Assembly (NCBI GenBank): GCA_937995745.1
Contig: CALKIU010000044.1
Coordinates: forward strand, 1 to 43,479
Direction of reading: 5' to 3'
Origin: an uncultured Bacillaceae bacterium
GTDB lineage: Bacteria > Bacillota > Bacilli > Bacillales > Cytobacillaceae
Length of the DNA stretch: 43,479 nt
Part shown: positions 24,820 to 33,865 of the stretch, one piece after another
Position numbering within the stretch: the first letter of the stretch is position 1
Layout of the letters: the number at the start of each line of letters is the position of its first letter
Made by a program: the position numbers and the translations under genes
The notes under the pieces: model-generated
Seen by the model: only the letters and a program-made list of their open reading frames with translations
Told to the model about the DNA's origin: nothing
The model's database searches: none

Positions 24820-26268
24820 TCACTTCGTCAAATAACGGAGGGCCGCTTGCAGCTGGAGGTCGTTTTTCTCTTTTTCCATTTCTTTGCGGGCCGCGTTTTC
24901 CAAGGCGGCGGCGGTCTTTTTGTCGATTTTGCCGGTCGGCTCCAGGTTTTGCTGGTTTTGAAACGCTCTTACGGCCGCTTCGGTTCCGGCGCTGAAATAG
25001 CCGTCCTCCCGGCCCGGCTCAAAGCCGAGGGCATCCAAAATGATTTGCGCATTCTTCACTTGGTCGCCGAACATATCCCGCTCCAATGTTTTATCTGCTT
25101 GGATGAAGCCCGTCCGGAAAATGGGAGGCTGCTTGACGGCGATATCCGGCTTCAGCCCCTTTTTGTGAATCCAGTTTCCGTCCGGGGTCAGCCATTTAAA
25201 AACCGTCAATTTCAAATCGGTGCCGTCCCCCATTGGCACGGCCTGCTGGACGGTGCCTTTTCCGAACGTCGTTTCCCCGACGAGCGTGTATCCTTCCGCT
25301 TCCTTCAACGCGCCGGCCAAAATTTCCGAAGCGGAGGCGCTGCCTTTATCGATGAGCACGGCAATCGGGTATTTTTTCCCTTTCTGCAATTCCGTATAAA
25401 AGCGGACCCGTTCTCCGTCCCGTTTTTGTATTTGCACATACGGCTTATCTTTCGTAACGAACTCTTGGACGATTTCCTCCACACTCGTCAGAAGGCCGCC
25501 CGGATTTCCCCGCACATCGACAATTAATCCGTCGATGCCTTTTCTCTCCATTTTGCGGAGCGCTTCCTTAAATTCTTTCGCCGTTCCTTCCGCAAAGGAC
25601 GTAATTTGCAGATAGCCGATCTGTTTGCCGTTTTTCTTTTTGATGTCCCCATGAACGGTAATATGGGGGATTTTGTCCCTTTTTATTGTGATTTTCTGCG
25701 GCCGGGTGAAGCCGCTCCTCATGATTTCCAGCGTCACCGTCGTTCCTTTTTCGCCGCGGATCTTTTTGACCGCATCATAAAGATTCATCCCTTCCAAGCT
25801 TTCCCCGTCGATGGAAAGAATCTGATCATTCGGCTTGAGGCCCGCCTTTTCCGCCGGTGAATTTTTAAAAGGAGCGATGATGATGACTTTCCCGTCGATC
25901 ATGGTGACTTCGGCGCCGATGCCTTCGAACGAGGAATCCAAAGATTCATTGAATTGGCTGGCCGTTTCCTCATCCATATATACGGAATACGGGTCGTCCA
26001 GCACAGACAGCATCCCTTGAATGGCGCCTTCGATCAGTTTTTCCTTTTCCACCTTTTCCACATAATTGGTCATGATCAGGCTAAAGGCCCGCTCCACCTT
26101 GTCCAAACCGGGGATTTCATTCTTGTTGCTTTCCCCGGCGGGGCCGGATTTTTCCGCGTCATTTTGTTCCGGTTCCGCTCCATCCGTCCAATGAAAAACG
26201 GCATACGTGCCGGCCGCCCCCATAAAAAAAGAACCTGCCATTAAAATGATGATCCACAGGCGCTTCAT
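24820..26268 (-). CDS. ctpB: Carboxy-terminal processing protease CtpB (S41)
   Basis: A secreted/membrane-anchored serine protease. In B. subtilis CtpB cleaves SpoIVFA and so helps activate pro-sigma-K in sporulation. The 482-residue protein has an N-terminal membrane anchor, a PDZ domain (about 115-200), the S41 catalytic core with nucleophile Ser in DKGSASASEIL and Lys/Gln in FGKGTVQ, and a C-terminal peptidoglycan-binding_1 domain (about 405-465). AAGGAGG precedes the ATG by six bases; the GTG two codons earlier overlaps it. Neighbour of the M23 hydrolase and ftsEX once the insertion sequence is removed. Confidence 0.93.
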   Translation of the reverse strand: MKRLWIIILMAGSFFMGAAGTYAVFHWTDGAEPEQNDAEKSGPAGESNKNEIPGLDKVERAFSLIMTNYVEKVEKEKLIEGAIQGMLSVLDDPYSVYMDEETASQFNESLDSSFEGIGAEVTMIDGKVIIIAPFKNSPAEKAGLKPNDQILSIDGESLEGMNLYDAVKKIRGEKGTTVTLEIMRSGFTRPQKITIKRDKIPHITVHGDIKKKNGKQIGYLQITSFAEGTAKEFKEALRKMERKGIDGLIVDVRGNPGGLLTSVEEIVQEFVTKDKPYVQIQKRDGERVRFYTELQKGKKYPIAVLIDKGSASASEILAGALKEAEGYTLVGETTFGKGTVQQAVPMGDGTDLKLTVFKWLTPDGNWIHKKGLKPDIAVKQPPIFRTGFIQADKTLERDMFGDQVKNAQIILDALGFEPGREDGYFSAGTEAAVRAFQNQQNLEPTGKIDKKTAAALENAARKEMEKEKNDLQLQAALRYLTK

Positions 26269-26325
26269 GCGCACCCTCCTTTATTTGAGTCGATATATAA
26301 AAAATTTTCTTGTTTTTGCCATCCG

Positions 26326-26348
26326 GTATCACAATATAGTGGTGATAC
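26326..26348. promoter_or_regulatory. Inverted repeat upstream of ctpB
   Basis: GTATCAC (26326-26332) and GTGATAC (26342-26348) with a nine-base AT-rich centre, about 60 bases upstream of ctpB. It could be an operator; no regulator is evident nearby. Confidence 0.35.
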
Positions 26349-26604
26349 AATATATGTAAAGTGGGGACAAGTTATGAAACGAGAAATAGTAGGAGTACAA
26401 ATAAAAAGAGGAAAAATCAATTGATTCTTCCTCTTGATCTTGAAAACTCATAAAAATCTATTGTTTTATACCCACAAAGATAAATCTTTAGGCTCTACAC
26501 TAAATGTTAGTATTCTCAACAATTTTAGGCAAAAATAGTGCGCTTTCTCCAATTTTTTTATACTTGGATTATGACAAACAAGTTTAAAGAAAGAGGGAAA
26601 TAAC

Positions 26605-27725
26605 ATAAAAATCTCCGGTTTACAAGATGTGGTTGTGACTGACATTAAAGTTTTGGAGGGCGGAACAGCCATCTACTATGTAGAATGCTTGTGCGGACAC
26701 ATAAATGTCCCTATTGTGGTGCAAAAATGTGTAAAATCCATGATTATTAAAAATTCAGAAAATCAAACATTTAAAGAGGTTTGAACGCGCCTTACCCATA
26801 TTTTTCACAGGATACCGTAGATACAGATGAGAAGGATACGGTAAGAGATTCTATGAAGATAACACAATTGTTGAACGATATAAGCGAGCCTCAAAAGTAT
26901 GGGATCAGACGGTCCGTTCGCACAGAAGGCAAAAGCTTTCAAAGAACTGGCCCAATAATTTGGTGCTTCGGCTTCCACCGTCATGCGCAGATTTGATGAG
27001 ATGGCGAAGAAAGAATTGAAGGACATCCGGCTGCTTCCGCGTATGATCGCGATAGATGAATAAAAGGGCGATAACAAAGCAGAAAAATATCAATTGATCA
27101 TCGCAGACGGAGAAACAAGAGAGCCGATTAACATCCTTCCGAACCTCAATTATCTCCGCAAGTACGGGGAAAACGTTGAAATTGTCATCATGGATATGAG
27201 TGAGTCGTTTACAGCAGCTGTTAAAGAAACGTTGGGAAAGCCGGTTATCGTGGCAGACCGTTTTCACTTTTGCCGTTACATATATTGAGTTTTAGATGGA
27301 GTGCGGACAAGGGGTCGGGCTTCCTGGGATGACCATGACCGGAAAAATGCAAGAAGCGCTACATCTTCTATTACATATTCTATAAAGATAGCAAGAAGTT
27401 GACTGACGAGAAACGATGATTTTCAAATGTCTAAGGAATTAAACACGGCTTATTAATTGAAGGAGGAGTATTGCAGGTGGTTAACAAGCCAAACAAAATG
27501 GCACCCAAAATCTCTGCAAAACAAAGAAAGGATTGAACCGCTATTATAATTTGGTGTAAAGAGCTGGTATTCCGAATTTATAAAAAATACAGAAACACTC
27601 AAAAGATAGCAAGTTGGTATATTAAATAGTTTTGTATATGGATTTTCGAATGGGTTTTTTTTAGAGGGAATTAACAATCATACGAAGGTTATGAAACGCA
27701 TTTGGATTTATGAACTTTAAGTAAG
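26605..27725 (+). pseudogene. ISL3-type transposase pseudogene
   Basis: Pieces of an ISL3 transposase are readable across frames: KISGLQDVVVTDIKVLEGG (start codon changed to ATA at 26605), the zinc finger CPYCGAKMCKIHDY then a stop, VRSHTEGKSFKEL, a helix-turn-helix GASASTVMRRFDEMAKKELKD, RMIAIDE followed by a stop where Tyr is expected, EIVIMDMSESFTAAVKE, VIVADRFHFCRY, another stop and a C-terminal part near 27630-27720. At least three stops and several frameshifts. Not functional. The region is clearly more AT-rich than its neighbours. Confidence 0.85.
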
Positions 27726-27810
27726 CGCGGACACGATTATTGTAACATACAAGTATAAAGAAATTGGAGTGCATATGGGGTAAAAGGATATTTCCTTTTT
27801 TGACCCTTTA

Positions 27811-27843
27811 CCTTTGTGGGGGAAATGATTTCCCCCACAAAGG
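27811..27843. repeat. Perfect 33-base palindrome
   Basis: CCTTTGTGGGGGAAA, loop TGA, TTTCCCCCACAAAGG: fifteen uninterrupted pairs with a three-base loop, and no T-run on either side. It lies between the transposase remnant and the proposed IS right end. Confidence 0.9.
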
Positions 27844-27890
27844 CAAAGGCCACCAAGCCAATGCACGGTAGCCTTTACCCTAACATTTGA

Positions 27891-27947
27891 TAAAAAACCA
27901 TTCTTTTAAAGATCAAATGACAACCTTATGATAGATCTTTAAAATGG
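27891..27947 (-). terminator. Terminator of the M23 peptidase gene
   Basis: On the minus strand ACCATTTTAAAGATC pairs with GATCTTTAAAAGAATGGT (small bulges), followed by TTTTTATC. The left arm overlaps the last codons. Confidence 0.75.
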
Positions 27948-29237
27948 TACAACACTGAGTGGATTAATGGCGAATCTTTTATCAGGATACCAAGCACCAT
28001 AAATATTATTGCTCTTCTTATACTCCTCTAAAGATATCTTATGAACTTCAAAATGCAAGTGTTGTCCATCAGAGTCTCCTGTATTTCCCATATAACCAAT
28101 AATTTGACCTTTCTTCACAACTTGCATTTCACTGACCATTCTGCTTCCTGCTCTTAGATGCGCATAAACTGTGGTATATAAGTAATCGCCAATAGAATGG
28201 GCAATAAAAATACATTCTCCATAGCTATTTGAATAATATGAACGAATTACAACTCCGTCAGCAGCAGCAACAACCGGAACCTTACCAGATTTAGCAATAT
28301 CTATACCGTTATGATTCGGACGTTTGCTTGTTCTGAAACCGGATGTTATCACTCCTTCAGACGGTCTCATAAAGTTTCCGCTTGTAACAGGGGGAGTCCC
28401 ACTACTGTTATTGGAGTTTTGTGAGTTTCTTTTTTGTTGTTCCGCCAATCTTTGTTGCTCCAATTGAATGGCTTTCTTGATTGCAGCCTCTTGTTTTGCC
28501 AAAATAGCACGTTCTTCTTCGAGGCTCATTTTCAACTTTTCCACTTCGCCCTGCTGCTTTTTCAACTCTGCCATCACTTGATCCTTTTCCGCCCTCTGCG
28601 CGCTCAGGCTGGCTTTTAGGTTTTCCAGTTCAGCGCGCATTTTTTCAAGATTCGCCAATTCCTGCTCGACCGCTTTTTGCTTCTTTTCCAGTTCTTCCTG
28701 GTCTTTTTTATGCTCTTCGATGATCTCTTTGTCTGCTTCCATTATGGTCGAGATGGCTCCAAGCCGGCTGATAAAATCAGCAAAGCTTGACGCTCCAAAC
28801 AAAACATCCAAATAGCTGACCGCTCCCCCGGTTTCCTGCAGTGCGCGGGCCCGTTCTTTCAACAGTTCGTTGCGGGCTTCAATCCGGCGGGTCAGTTCTT
28901 TGATCTCTGCTTGAAGCTGTTTAATTTCATCTTTTGCTCTCTGGATGTCTCTTTCTTTTTGGCGGATTTTTTCTTCAGCATCGCTGATGGCAAAGTCCAG
29001 TCTTTGAATTTCAGAGCGGACCGATGATTGCTGCTTTTTGATTTGATCAATTTTCCCTTTTGCATCTTTCAGTTTGGAATCCACACCGGATTTTTTCTGT
29101 TGAATCTGGTTCTTTTCCGCTTCCAGTTCACTGATCTTGGATGCCTTGACGGTGAGTTCCGATGGAACAACAGGAAGCAGACTGCCGATGCTCACCATTG
29201 CGGCAACCGATAGCGTCAGGACCGATTTTTTCACCAT
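27939..29237 (-). CDS. M23 peptidase with EnvC/CwlO-like coiled coil
   Basis: A 432-residue secreted protein: signal peptide (about 1-30), a long coiled coil rich in E/K/Q (about 32-260), a Ser/Asn/Pro linker (about 265-285) and a C-terminal LytM/M23 endopeptidase domain. Zinc-ligand motifs are intact: HNGID (about residue 308) and HLHFEVH (about 393). The layout is that of EnvC-type hydrolases or hydrolase activators controlled by FtsEX, and it lies just downstream of ftsEX. GAGAGGAG precedes the ATG. The DNA of the C-terminal third is more AT-rich than that of the coiled coil. Confidence 0.88.
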   Translation of the reverse strand: MVKKSVLTLSVAAMVSIGSLLPVVPSELTVKASKISELEAEKNQIQQKKSGVDSKLKDAKGKIDQIKKQQSSVRSEIQRLDFAISDAEEKIRQKERDIQRAKDEIKQLQAEIKELTRRIEARNELLKERARALQETGGAVSYLDVLFGASSFADFISRLGAISTIMEADKEIIEEHKKDQEELEKKQKAVEQELANLEKMRAELENLKASLSAQRAEKDQVMAELKKQQGEVEKLKMSLEEERAILAKQEAAIKKAIQLEQQRLAEQQKRNSQNSNNSSGTPPVTSGNFMRPSEGVITSGFRTSKRPNHNGIDIAKSGKVPVVAAADGVVIRSYYSNSYGECIFIAHSIGDYLYTTVYAHLRAGSRMVSEMQVVKKGQIIGYMGNTGDSDGQHLHFEVHKISLEEYKKSNNIYGAWYPDKRFAINPLSVVPF

Positions 29238-29319
29238 GGAAACTCCTCTCCCAAATTCCGGCTATGACCGGCGTTTTTCTGAGCTGCTGTATGTATCAAC
29301 CATGAAACAAGAAAGCTTG

Positions 29320-29350
29320 TCCCATAGTTTCATAACTTTAGTTTCATAGT
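29320..29350 (-). promoter_or_regulatory. Direct repeat TATGAAACTA upstream of the M23 gene
   Basis: On the minus strand TATGAAACTA occurs twice, 14 bases apart, about 90 bases before the start. The 15-mer TATGAAACTATGGGA (29334-29320) is repeated exactly upstream of the SEC-C gene (40140-40126). Function unknown. Confidence 0.35.
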
Positions 29351-29379
29351 CGGTAGTTCAAAAGAATCAAAGAAACCGC

Positions 29380-29408
29380 AAAAAATAACGATGGGCCGAA
29401 CCGGCCCG
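29380..29408 (-). terminator. Possible terminator of ftsEX
   Basis: On the minus strand GGGCCG-GTT-CGGCCC followed, after six bases, by TATTTTTT. Stem good, T-run displaced; read-through into the M23 gene is possible. Confidence 0.4.
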
Positions 29409-29499
29409 CCATAAAGACGGCCAACCCGATTATTGAACCGGATCATGCCGGCCCATGCCGGCCCGGCAAAACGGCCGGGCAGAGCAGGCATGTCCAACT

Positions 29500-30393
29500 T
29501 TATATCTTCAAGAACTTGCGCACGGACATCAAGCTTCCCCAGACGCCGATTATTGCACCCAGCAAAATCAGCAGTGCCGAGACTTGAAAAATGAGCGGGC
29601 TGAAATCGAGCACCTGGATGAAATGTCCCACCATTTTCGGTTTTACGAAATCAAGGAAGTAATTGTACACCACTGCAATGGCAATGATCGGAACGATTGA
29701 GCCGAGAATTCCGAGCCACAAACCTTCGAGGAAAAACGGCCAGCGGATAAAGGAATTTGTCGCACCGACCAGCCTCATGATTTCAATTTCTCTTCTTCTC
29801 GCGACAATCGTAATTTTAATCGTGTTGGAAATCAGAAATATTGCCGTGAAGAGCAGACCGGCAATCAAAACGAGTCCGATGTTTCTCGCCGTATCAATGA
29901 AGCCGAACAGCTTTTCAACCGTTCCTTGTCCGTATCTGACTTTATGGGCGAAATCCATTTTCTCGATCTTTTTGGCGATCTCTATCGTATCTTGCGGTTC
30001 TTTCGCCTTGACGACGAAAACGTCATTGAGGGGGTTGTCTTGTTCAAACATGGCAAAGACTTTTCCGTCCTCGCCGAGACTTTCCATCAGATTTTGCAGT
30101 TCTTCATCTTTAGAGGAAAATTGAATGCTTTCCACCCCGGGAAGGGCGCTGATTTCTTCCTTCAGTTTTTGCTGATCTTCCTCCGTTGCCGTCACATCTA
30201 TATGAACGCGGATTTCCACGTCGTTTTCTATGTCAGTGGCAATTTTGTTCAGATTCATCATCACGATCAGGAAAATGCCGACAAGCAGCAAAGTAACCGT
30301 TACGGCGCTGACCGACGCGAAGGTCATCCAGCCGTTCCGCATCACGCTGCGGAAACTTTCTTTGACGTGGCGGCGAAGCGTTCTAATTTTCAT
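29500..30393 (-). CDS. ftsX: Cell-division ABC transporter permease FtsX
   Basis: A 297-residue membrane protein with one helix near residue 22-45, a large extracytoplasmic domain (about 46-160) and three helices in the C-terminal FtsX/MacB_FtsX half. With FtsE it does not transport but transmits ATP hydrolysis to an outside peptidoglycan hydrolase. The ATG at 30393 (start MKIRTLRRH) has GGGGTGAG seven bases upstream; a GTG four codons earlier is less likely. It overlaps ftsE by 11 bases. Confidence 0.94.
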   Translation of the reverse strand: MKIRTLRRHVKESFRSVMRNGWMTFASVSAVTVTLLLVGIFLIVMMNLNKIATDIENDVEIRVHIDVTATEEDQQKLKEEISALPGVESIQFSSKDEELQNLMESLGEDGKVFAMFEQDNPLNDVFVVKAKEPQDTIEIAKKIEKMDFAHKVRYGQGTVEKLFGFIDTARNIGLVLIAGLLFTAIFLISNTIKITIVARRREIEIMRLVGATNSFIRWPFFLEGLWLGILGSIVPIIAIAVVYNYFLDFVKPKMVGHFIQVLDFSPLIFQVSALLILLGAIIGVWGSLMSVRKFLKI

Positions 30394-31069
30394 AGCCGTA
30401 CTCACCCCGTTCTTCGTCCCTGACGATGACGCCGCCTTCTATAGCAATCACCCGGTGCTTAATCCTGTTGACGATATCCTTGTTATGCGTTGCCATGACA
30501 ACTGTGGTGCCGCGCATATTAATTTCCTCAAAAATTTTCATAATTTCCCATGTGGTTTCAGGATCCAAGTTTCCCGTCGGCTCGTCCGCAATCACCACTT
30601 TCGGGGAGTTGACAATCGAACGGGCGATGGCGACCCTTTGCTGTTCTCCGCCAGACAATTCTGACGGAAACATGCGCGCCTTATGCTTCAAACCGACCAA
30701 GTCAAGCGTTTCCATTACACGCCTCTTTATATATTTCGGATGTTCTTCAATTACTTCAAGGGCAAATGCAACATTTTCATAAACAGTCAGCGTCGGAAGA
30801 AGTTTAAAATCCTGGAAAACAACGCCGATATTCCGCCTTAGAAGCGGAACCTGTTTGTCTTTCAATTTTCCGACATTGATGCCATTTATCACAATCGTTC
30901 CTTTTGTCGCTTTTTCTTCTCTGTACATCATCTTGATAAACGTGGACTTCCCGGCGCCGCTAGGACCAACGACGTAAACAAACTCGCCGGGGTTGATTTT
31001 TACATCTATCCCATTCAACGCAATTACGCCATTTGGATATTTCTTGTAAACTCCTCGCATTTCAATCAT
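30383..31069 (-). CDS. ftsE: Cell-division ABC ATPase FtsE
   Basis: A 228-residue ABC ATPase with P-loop GPSGAGKS (35-42), Q-loop QDFKLL, signature LSGGEQQR, Walker B VVIADEP and the switch His in ATHNKDIV. AGGTGA lies eight bases before the ATG. Works with FtsX. A TATAAT -10 sequence (minus, 31180-31175) lies about 110 bases upstream. Confidence 0.95.
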   Translation of the reverse strand: MIEMRGVYKKYPNGVIALNGIDVKINPGEFVYVVGPSGAGKSTFIKMMYREEKATKGTIVINGINVGKLKDKQVPLLRRNIGVVFQDFKLLPTLTVYENVAFALEVIEEHPKYIKRRVMETLDLVGLKHKARMFPSELSGGEQQRVAIARSIVNSPKVVIADEPTGNLDPETTWEIMKIFEEINMRGTTVVMATHNKDIVNRIKHRVIAIEGGVIVRDEERGEYGYEN

Positions 31070-31831
31070 TGAAAATCACCTGTGTTACCTTCCTTTTATG
31101 TTCGTCCTAAAATCCCCCAAAAATCACTCAACTTTCCACATTCGATAAAAAACGACTTTTTTCGCACATGAATCATTATACCATCTTATAATCACAAGAA
31201 AACTAATTTTATATTACATTTTCATTTCAAAGGAGTTTCATCCGATCGTCCAAAAGGCCGAATAACCCTGCATTTTAGGTTAATGATACTACAAAATGAC
31301 TAGTTTTTCAGTCCCGATTTTGATGAAATTTTTTTGAAACTTTTATCACTTCCAATAATTAACACATGTTGTTCTATCAATGTTTGCGCTTACAAATATG
31401 AAATTTTTGTGTATTTTTTATGGGTTATGTCACTTATTGCCGGCAGAAAGGAAAAAACAGGCTTCCTTTTATTGGCTAATCGACTTTTCTTGACACCACG
31501 CAAAACCGGGACTTTTTTCTGAAGAGGAATAAGAACAGTAAAATTCTCCTTTCGACAGAGCGGAGAGGCTGGCTTTTTAGTCCCGTTATTGCCGAAAAAC
31601 AGCGGCCTTCTGCCCCCGCAGCCACAGAGAAAATAGACTCTTCCTGAAAGAAACAACCGATTCGCGGCCGTGCACGAAAATTTCAGCCACGTTCCGCCCC
31701 CGGCAACCGCGGGTGGGAATTTTTCCGGACACGAACCACCTTGGTTCAGACGCTCGCAACGGCGGCCGTGTGGCCATTTTTCCCAGACATAAAAAAAACA
31801 GCTTCCTGAACATCGGAAGCCGTTTTCGAAT
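31070..31831. other. 762-base gene-free region upstream of ftsE
   Basis: The 31070-31440 part is AT-rich and holds a probable ftsE promoter (-10 TATAAT at 31180-31175, minus; -35 weak). From 31440 to 31790 the base composition switches to GC-rich with loosely repeated CGGCCGTG- and CGGAAAAAT-like pieces, possibly an old repeat array, but I cannot define a unit. No gene. Ends in the cccB terminator. Confidence 0.5.
31790..31823 (-). terminator. Terminator of cccB
   Basis: On the minus strand ACGGCTTCC pairs with GGAAGCTGT around an eight-base loop, followed by TTTTTTT. Confidence 0.85.
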
Positions 31832-32155
31832 CTATTTCTTTTCCGCCAGCCACTCGGCGACAACCTTTGCGTCTTCTCCTTTCAAATAGCCGCCGGCCAT
31901 CGCTCCTTTGCCGTTCTCAATGATATCTTGAATTTCTTCAGCCGATAACCTGGACCCCACTTTTTGCAAATTGGGAATGGCGCTGCCGGAGCCTTGAAGT
32001 TCACCGCCGTGGCAGCTGGAACATTTTTGCATATACAATTGTTCCGGATTCTTGGCCTTGTCCGTTGCATCCGTCTTCGCCGTTTCTTCGCTGCCGCCGC
32101 AAGCGGCCAGCACAAACACAACCCCGATCAATAAAGCCGAAATCTTTTTCTTCAT
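31832..32155 (-). CDS. cccB: Cytochrome c551, membrane lipoprotein
   Basis: A 107-residue lipoprotein electron carrier of the aerobic respiratory chain. It has a signal peptide with lipobox LAAC (Cys19), a low-complexity linker, the heme c motif CSSCH (45-49) and the distal heme ligand Met86 in KGAMAGG. AAAAGGGGG precedes the ATG. B. subtilis CccB has the same build. It sits between yvjA and ftsE as in B. subtilis. Confidence 0.94.
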   Translation of the reverse strand: MKKKISALLIGVVFVLAACGGSEETAKTDATDKAKNPEQLYMQKCSSCHGGELQGSGSAIPNLQKVGSRLSAEEIQDIIENGKGAMAGGYLKGEDAKVVAEWLAEKK

Positions 32156-32213
32156 GCAATCCCCCTTTTCCAGAAACTCCCTATAATCACATTATAACAA
32201 GGTTGTCAGAAAA

Positions 32214-33083
32214 TTACACTTTTTTAAATCCTTCCCCGAGCACTTCGGCGGCGTCCATCACGACCACAAACGCCGCCGAATCAATGCTTTTCACAAGCTG
32301 CTTCAATTTGGCAAACTCCCGCTGGTCGACGACGCACATCAAAATCGGCCGCTCTTTATCTGTATACCCTCCGTAAGCGGGAAGCTTGGTAATGCCCCTG
32401 TCCAATTTTGTCAAGACTTCTTGCCGGACCTGCTCCGTTTTTTCCGTAATAATCAAAGCCATTTTGGACCGGCCGAAACCGAGCTGCACCAAATCTATCG
32501 TCTTCGTCGTCACATACAGGGCAATGAGCGCATACAGCCCCCGCTCAATATCGAAAACAAGCGCCGCCGTGACAACGATCAAGCCGTCGAGAATCGCCAC
32601 CGACGTGCCGAGGGACAGCCCCGTAAACTTGTTGATAATCTGCGCCGCCAAATCCGTCCCGCCCGTCGAAGCCTTCCCGAGAAAAACAATTCCCAGCCCG
32701 AGTCCGACGCCGAGCCCGCCGAACAAAGAAGCAAGAAGGGGATCATTCGTCCACGGCTCCATATCATGGGTCAAAAAAACAACAAGCGGCAAAAAAGCCG
32801 TTCCCGTCAGCGTCTTAATCCCGTATTGGCGCCCGCCCAGCAAAACAACCCCGGCAATAAAAAGCGGAATATTAATCGCCCACTGCACATAAGCCGGCTC
32901 CCAGCCAAAAACCGCATGTGTAATCGTACTGATCCCGCTCACCCCGCCGGAAGCAACCCGGTTCGGAAGCAAAAAGACATTAAACGCCAACGCAACAATC
33001 GCCGAACCGGCCAATATGTACACATAATCCCGCACATCCCCCGGCAAGGGAGCGGAAAAATCGCGTCTCCTCCGTTTACCCAT
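32214..33083 (-). CDS. yvjA: YitT/YvjA family membrane protein (DUF2179)
   Basis: A 289-residue protein with five or six predicted membrane helices (YitT_membrane, about 15-200) and a C-terminal cytoplasmic DUF2179 domain (about 205-285; PILMCVVDQREFAKLKQLVKSIDSAAFVVV). The N-terminus is Arg-rich. AAGGAG precedes the ATG. Function unknown. It is 58 bases upstream of cccB, as expected for the yvjA-cccB pair. Confidence 0.88.
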   Translation of the reverse strand: MGKRRRRDFSAPLPGDVRDYVYILAGSAIVALAFNVFLLPNRVASGGVSGISTITHAVFGWEPAYVQWAINIPLFIAGVVLLGGRQYGIKTLTGTAFLPLVVFLTHDMEPWTNDPLLASLFGGLGVGLGLGIVFLGKASTGGTDLAAQIINKFTGLSLGTSVAILDGLIVVTAALVFDIERGLYALIALYVTTKTIDLVQLGFGRSKMALIITEKTEQVRQEVLTKLDRGITKLPAYGGYTDKERPILMCVVDQREFAKLKQLVKSIDSAAFVVVMDAAEVLGEGFKKV

Positions 33084-33152
33084 CGCCTTTCTCCTTTACT
33101 TGTTCTTTTTGAAAAAACGGCCAACGGCCCAAATGAATGCTTGATAACCCGG

Positions 33153-33436
33153 TTGGCCAGCCTGCCCCGGGAAAGTTGAGCAGCCTGTCCGGGTAAATCT
33201 CCGTTGATGCATATGAAGTTGACCAACCTGCTCCTGGAAAAAGCTGTTGATGAATGTGAATATAACAAAGCATTGGACCAGCTTGCCCGGGAAAAACGTT
33301 GTTACTAGATGTGGGTATAATATGCCGTTGGACAGCTGCCCGGGAAAAACGCCGTTGATGAAAGTCGTTGGATCTGCTTGCACCGGAAAAACGCCGTTGA
33401 TGAAAGTGAGTATAACATGCCGCGGAATGACAGTAA
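33153..33436. repeat. Degenerate tandem array, unit 54-55 bp
   Basis: Units begin TTGGACC/TTGGACA/TTGGATC and continue with a core GCCCGGGAAAAACGCCGTTG, then a GATGAAAGTGAGTATAACATG-like tail. Starts at 33153, 33176, 33219, 33273, 33328, 33368 and about 33423, so spacings are 54-55 with shortened units of 23, 40 and 43. The core resembles the unit of the array at 4681-5135. Confidence 0.7.
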
Positions 33437-33560
33437 ATGACGGCCCTTTGCCGTGTTAAAGCGGTGATTTCGCAAATTTGCGGATCTGGGAAGAAGCCGG
33501 AAAAACGGAGTGCAATGATATTCTACAACCGGACGCCGGTACTTGGTTTGGGGTTCCGGA

Positions 33561-33620
33561 CGGGTGTTTTCAGTGGTCTGGGCGTGTATTTTTTTGTGCC
33601 CGGGCGGGTGTTTTCAGTGG
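33561..33620. repeat. Duplicated CGGGTGTTTTCAGTGG
   Basis: The 16-mer CGGGTGTTTTCAGTGG is present at 33561-33576 and 33605-33620, 44 bases apart. Confidence 0.85.
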
Positions 33621-33865
33621 CCAATCGGGAAGCGTCCGCAGCCCGGACGGAAAGCGTTCGGGTGTGGTGCGCCGGGCTTTGAATCGTTAATGGTTTTGAA
33701 TCTGGAAATTATTGGGTACACCGGGCTGTTATCGGCTATTACTTATCTTTCCCCCATCTTCCTTTATCCCATCTTCTCTTTATCTTCGCCGAAAATTTAA
33801 AAAGGTTGTTTTACAGACGGCCCCGTTTCGCTTTGCCGTTCTTTTTAAGCTGTTTTAAATGCCCC

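Larger units (their letters stand above)
26491..27899 (+). mobile_element. Decayed ISL3-family insertion sequence
   Basis: The left end starts GGCTCTACACTAAATGTTAG (26491-26510). The proposed right end, read inward, is GGTTTTTTATCAAATGTTAG (27899-27880), matching at 14 of 20 positions including AAATGTTAG. Inside, a second inverted match (CAAGTATAAA-AAATTGGAG-like) lies at about 26540-26572 and 27749-27771. Length of about 1.4 kb is normal for ISL3. The enclosed transposase is broken. No clear 8-bp target duplication; the right boundary is uncertain because it coincides with the terminator of the M23 gene. Confidence 0.6.

Noticed and set aside
26483..27907. 8-bp target duplication for the ISL3 relic
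   Set aside because: The flanks AATCTTTA and ATTCTTTT agree at only six of eight positions, so no duplication can be claimed.
33437..33800. Three overlapping plus-strand open frames of 70-85 residues
   Set aside because: Repeat-derived, no ribosome binding site, no similarity to any family I know.
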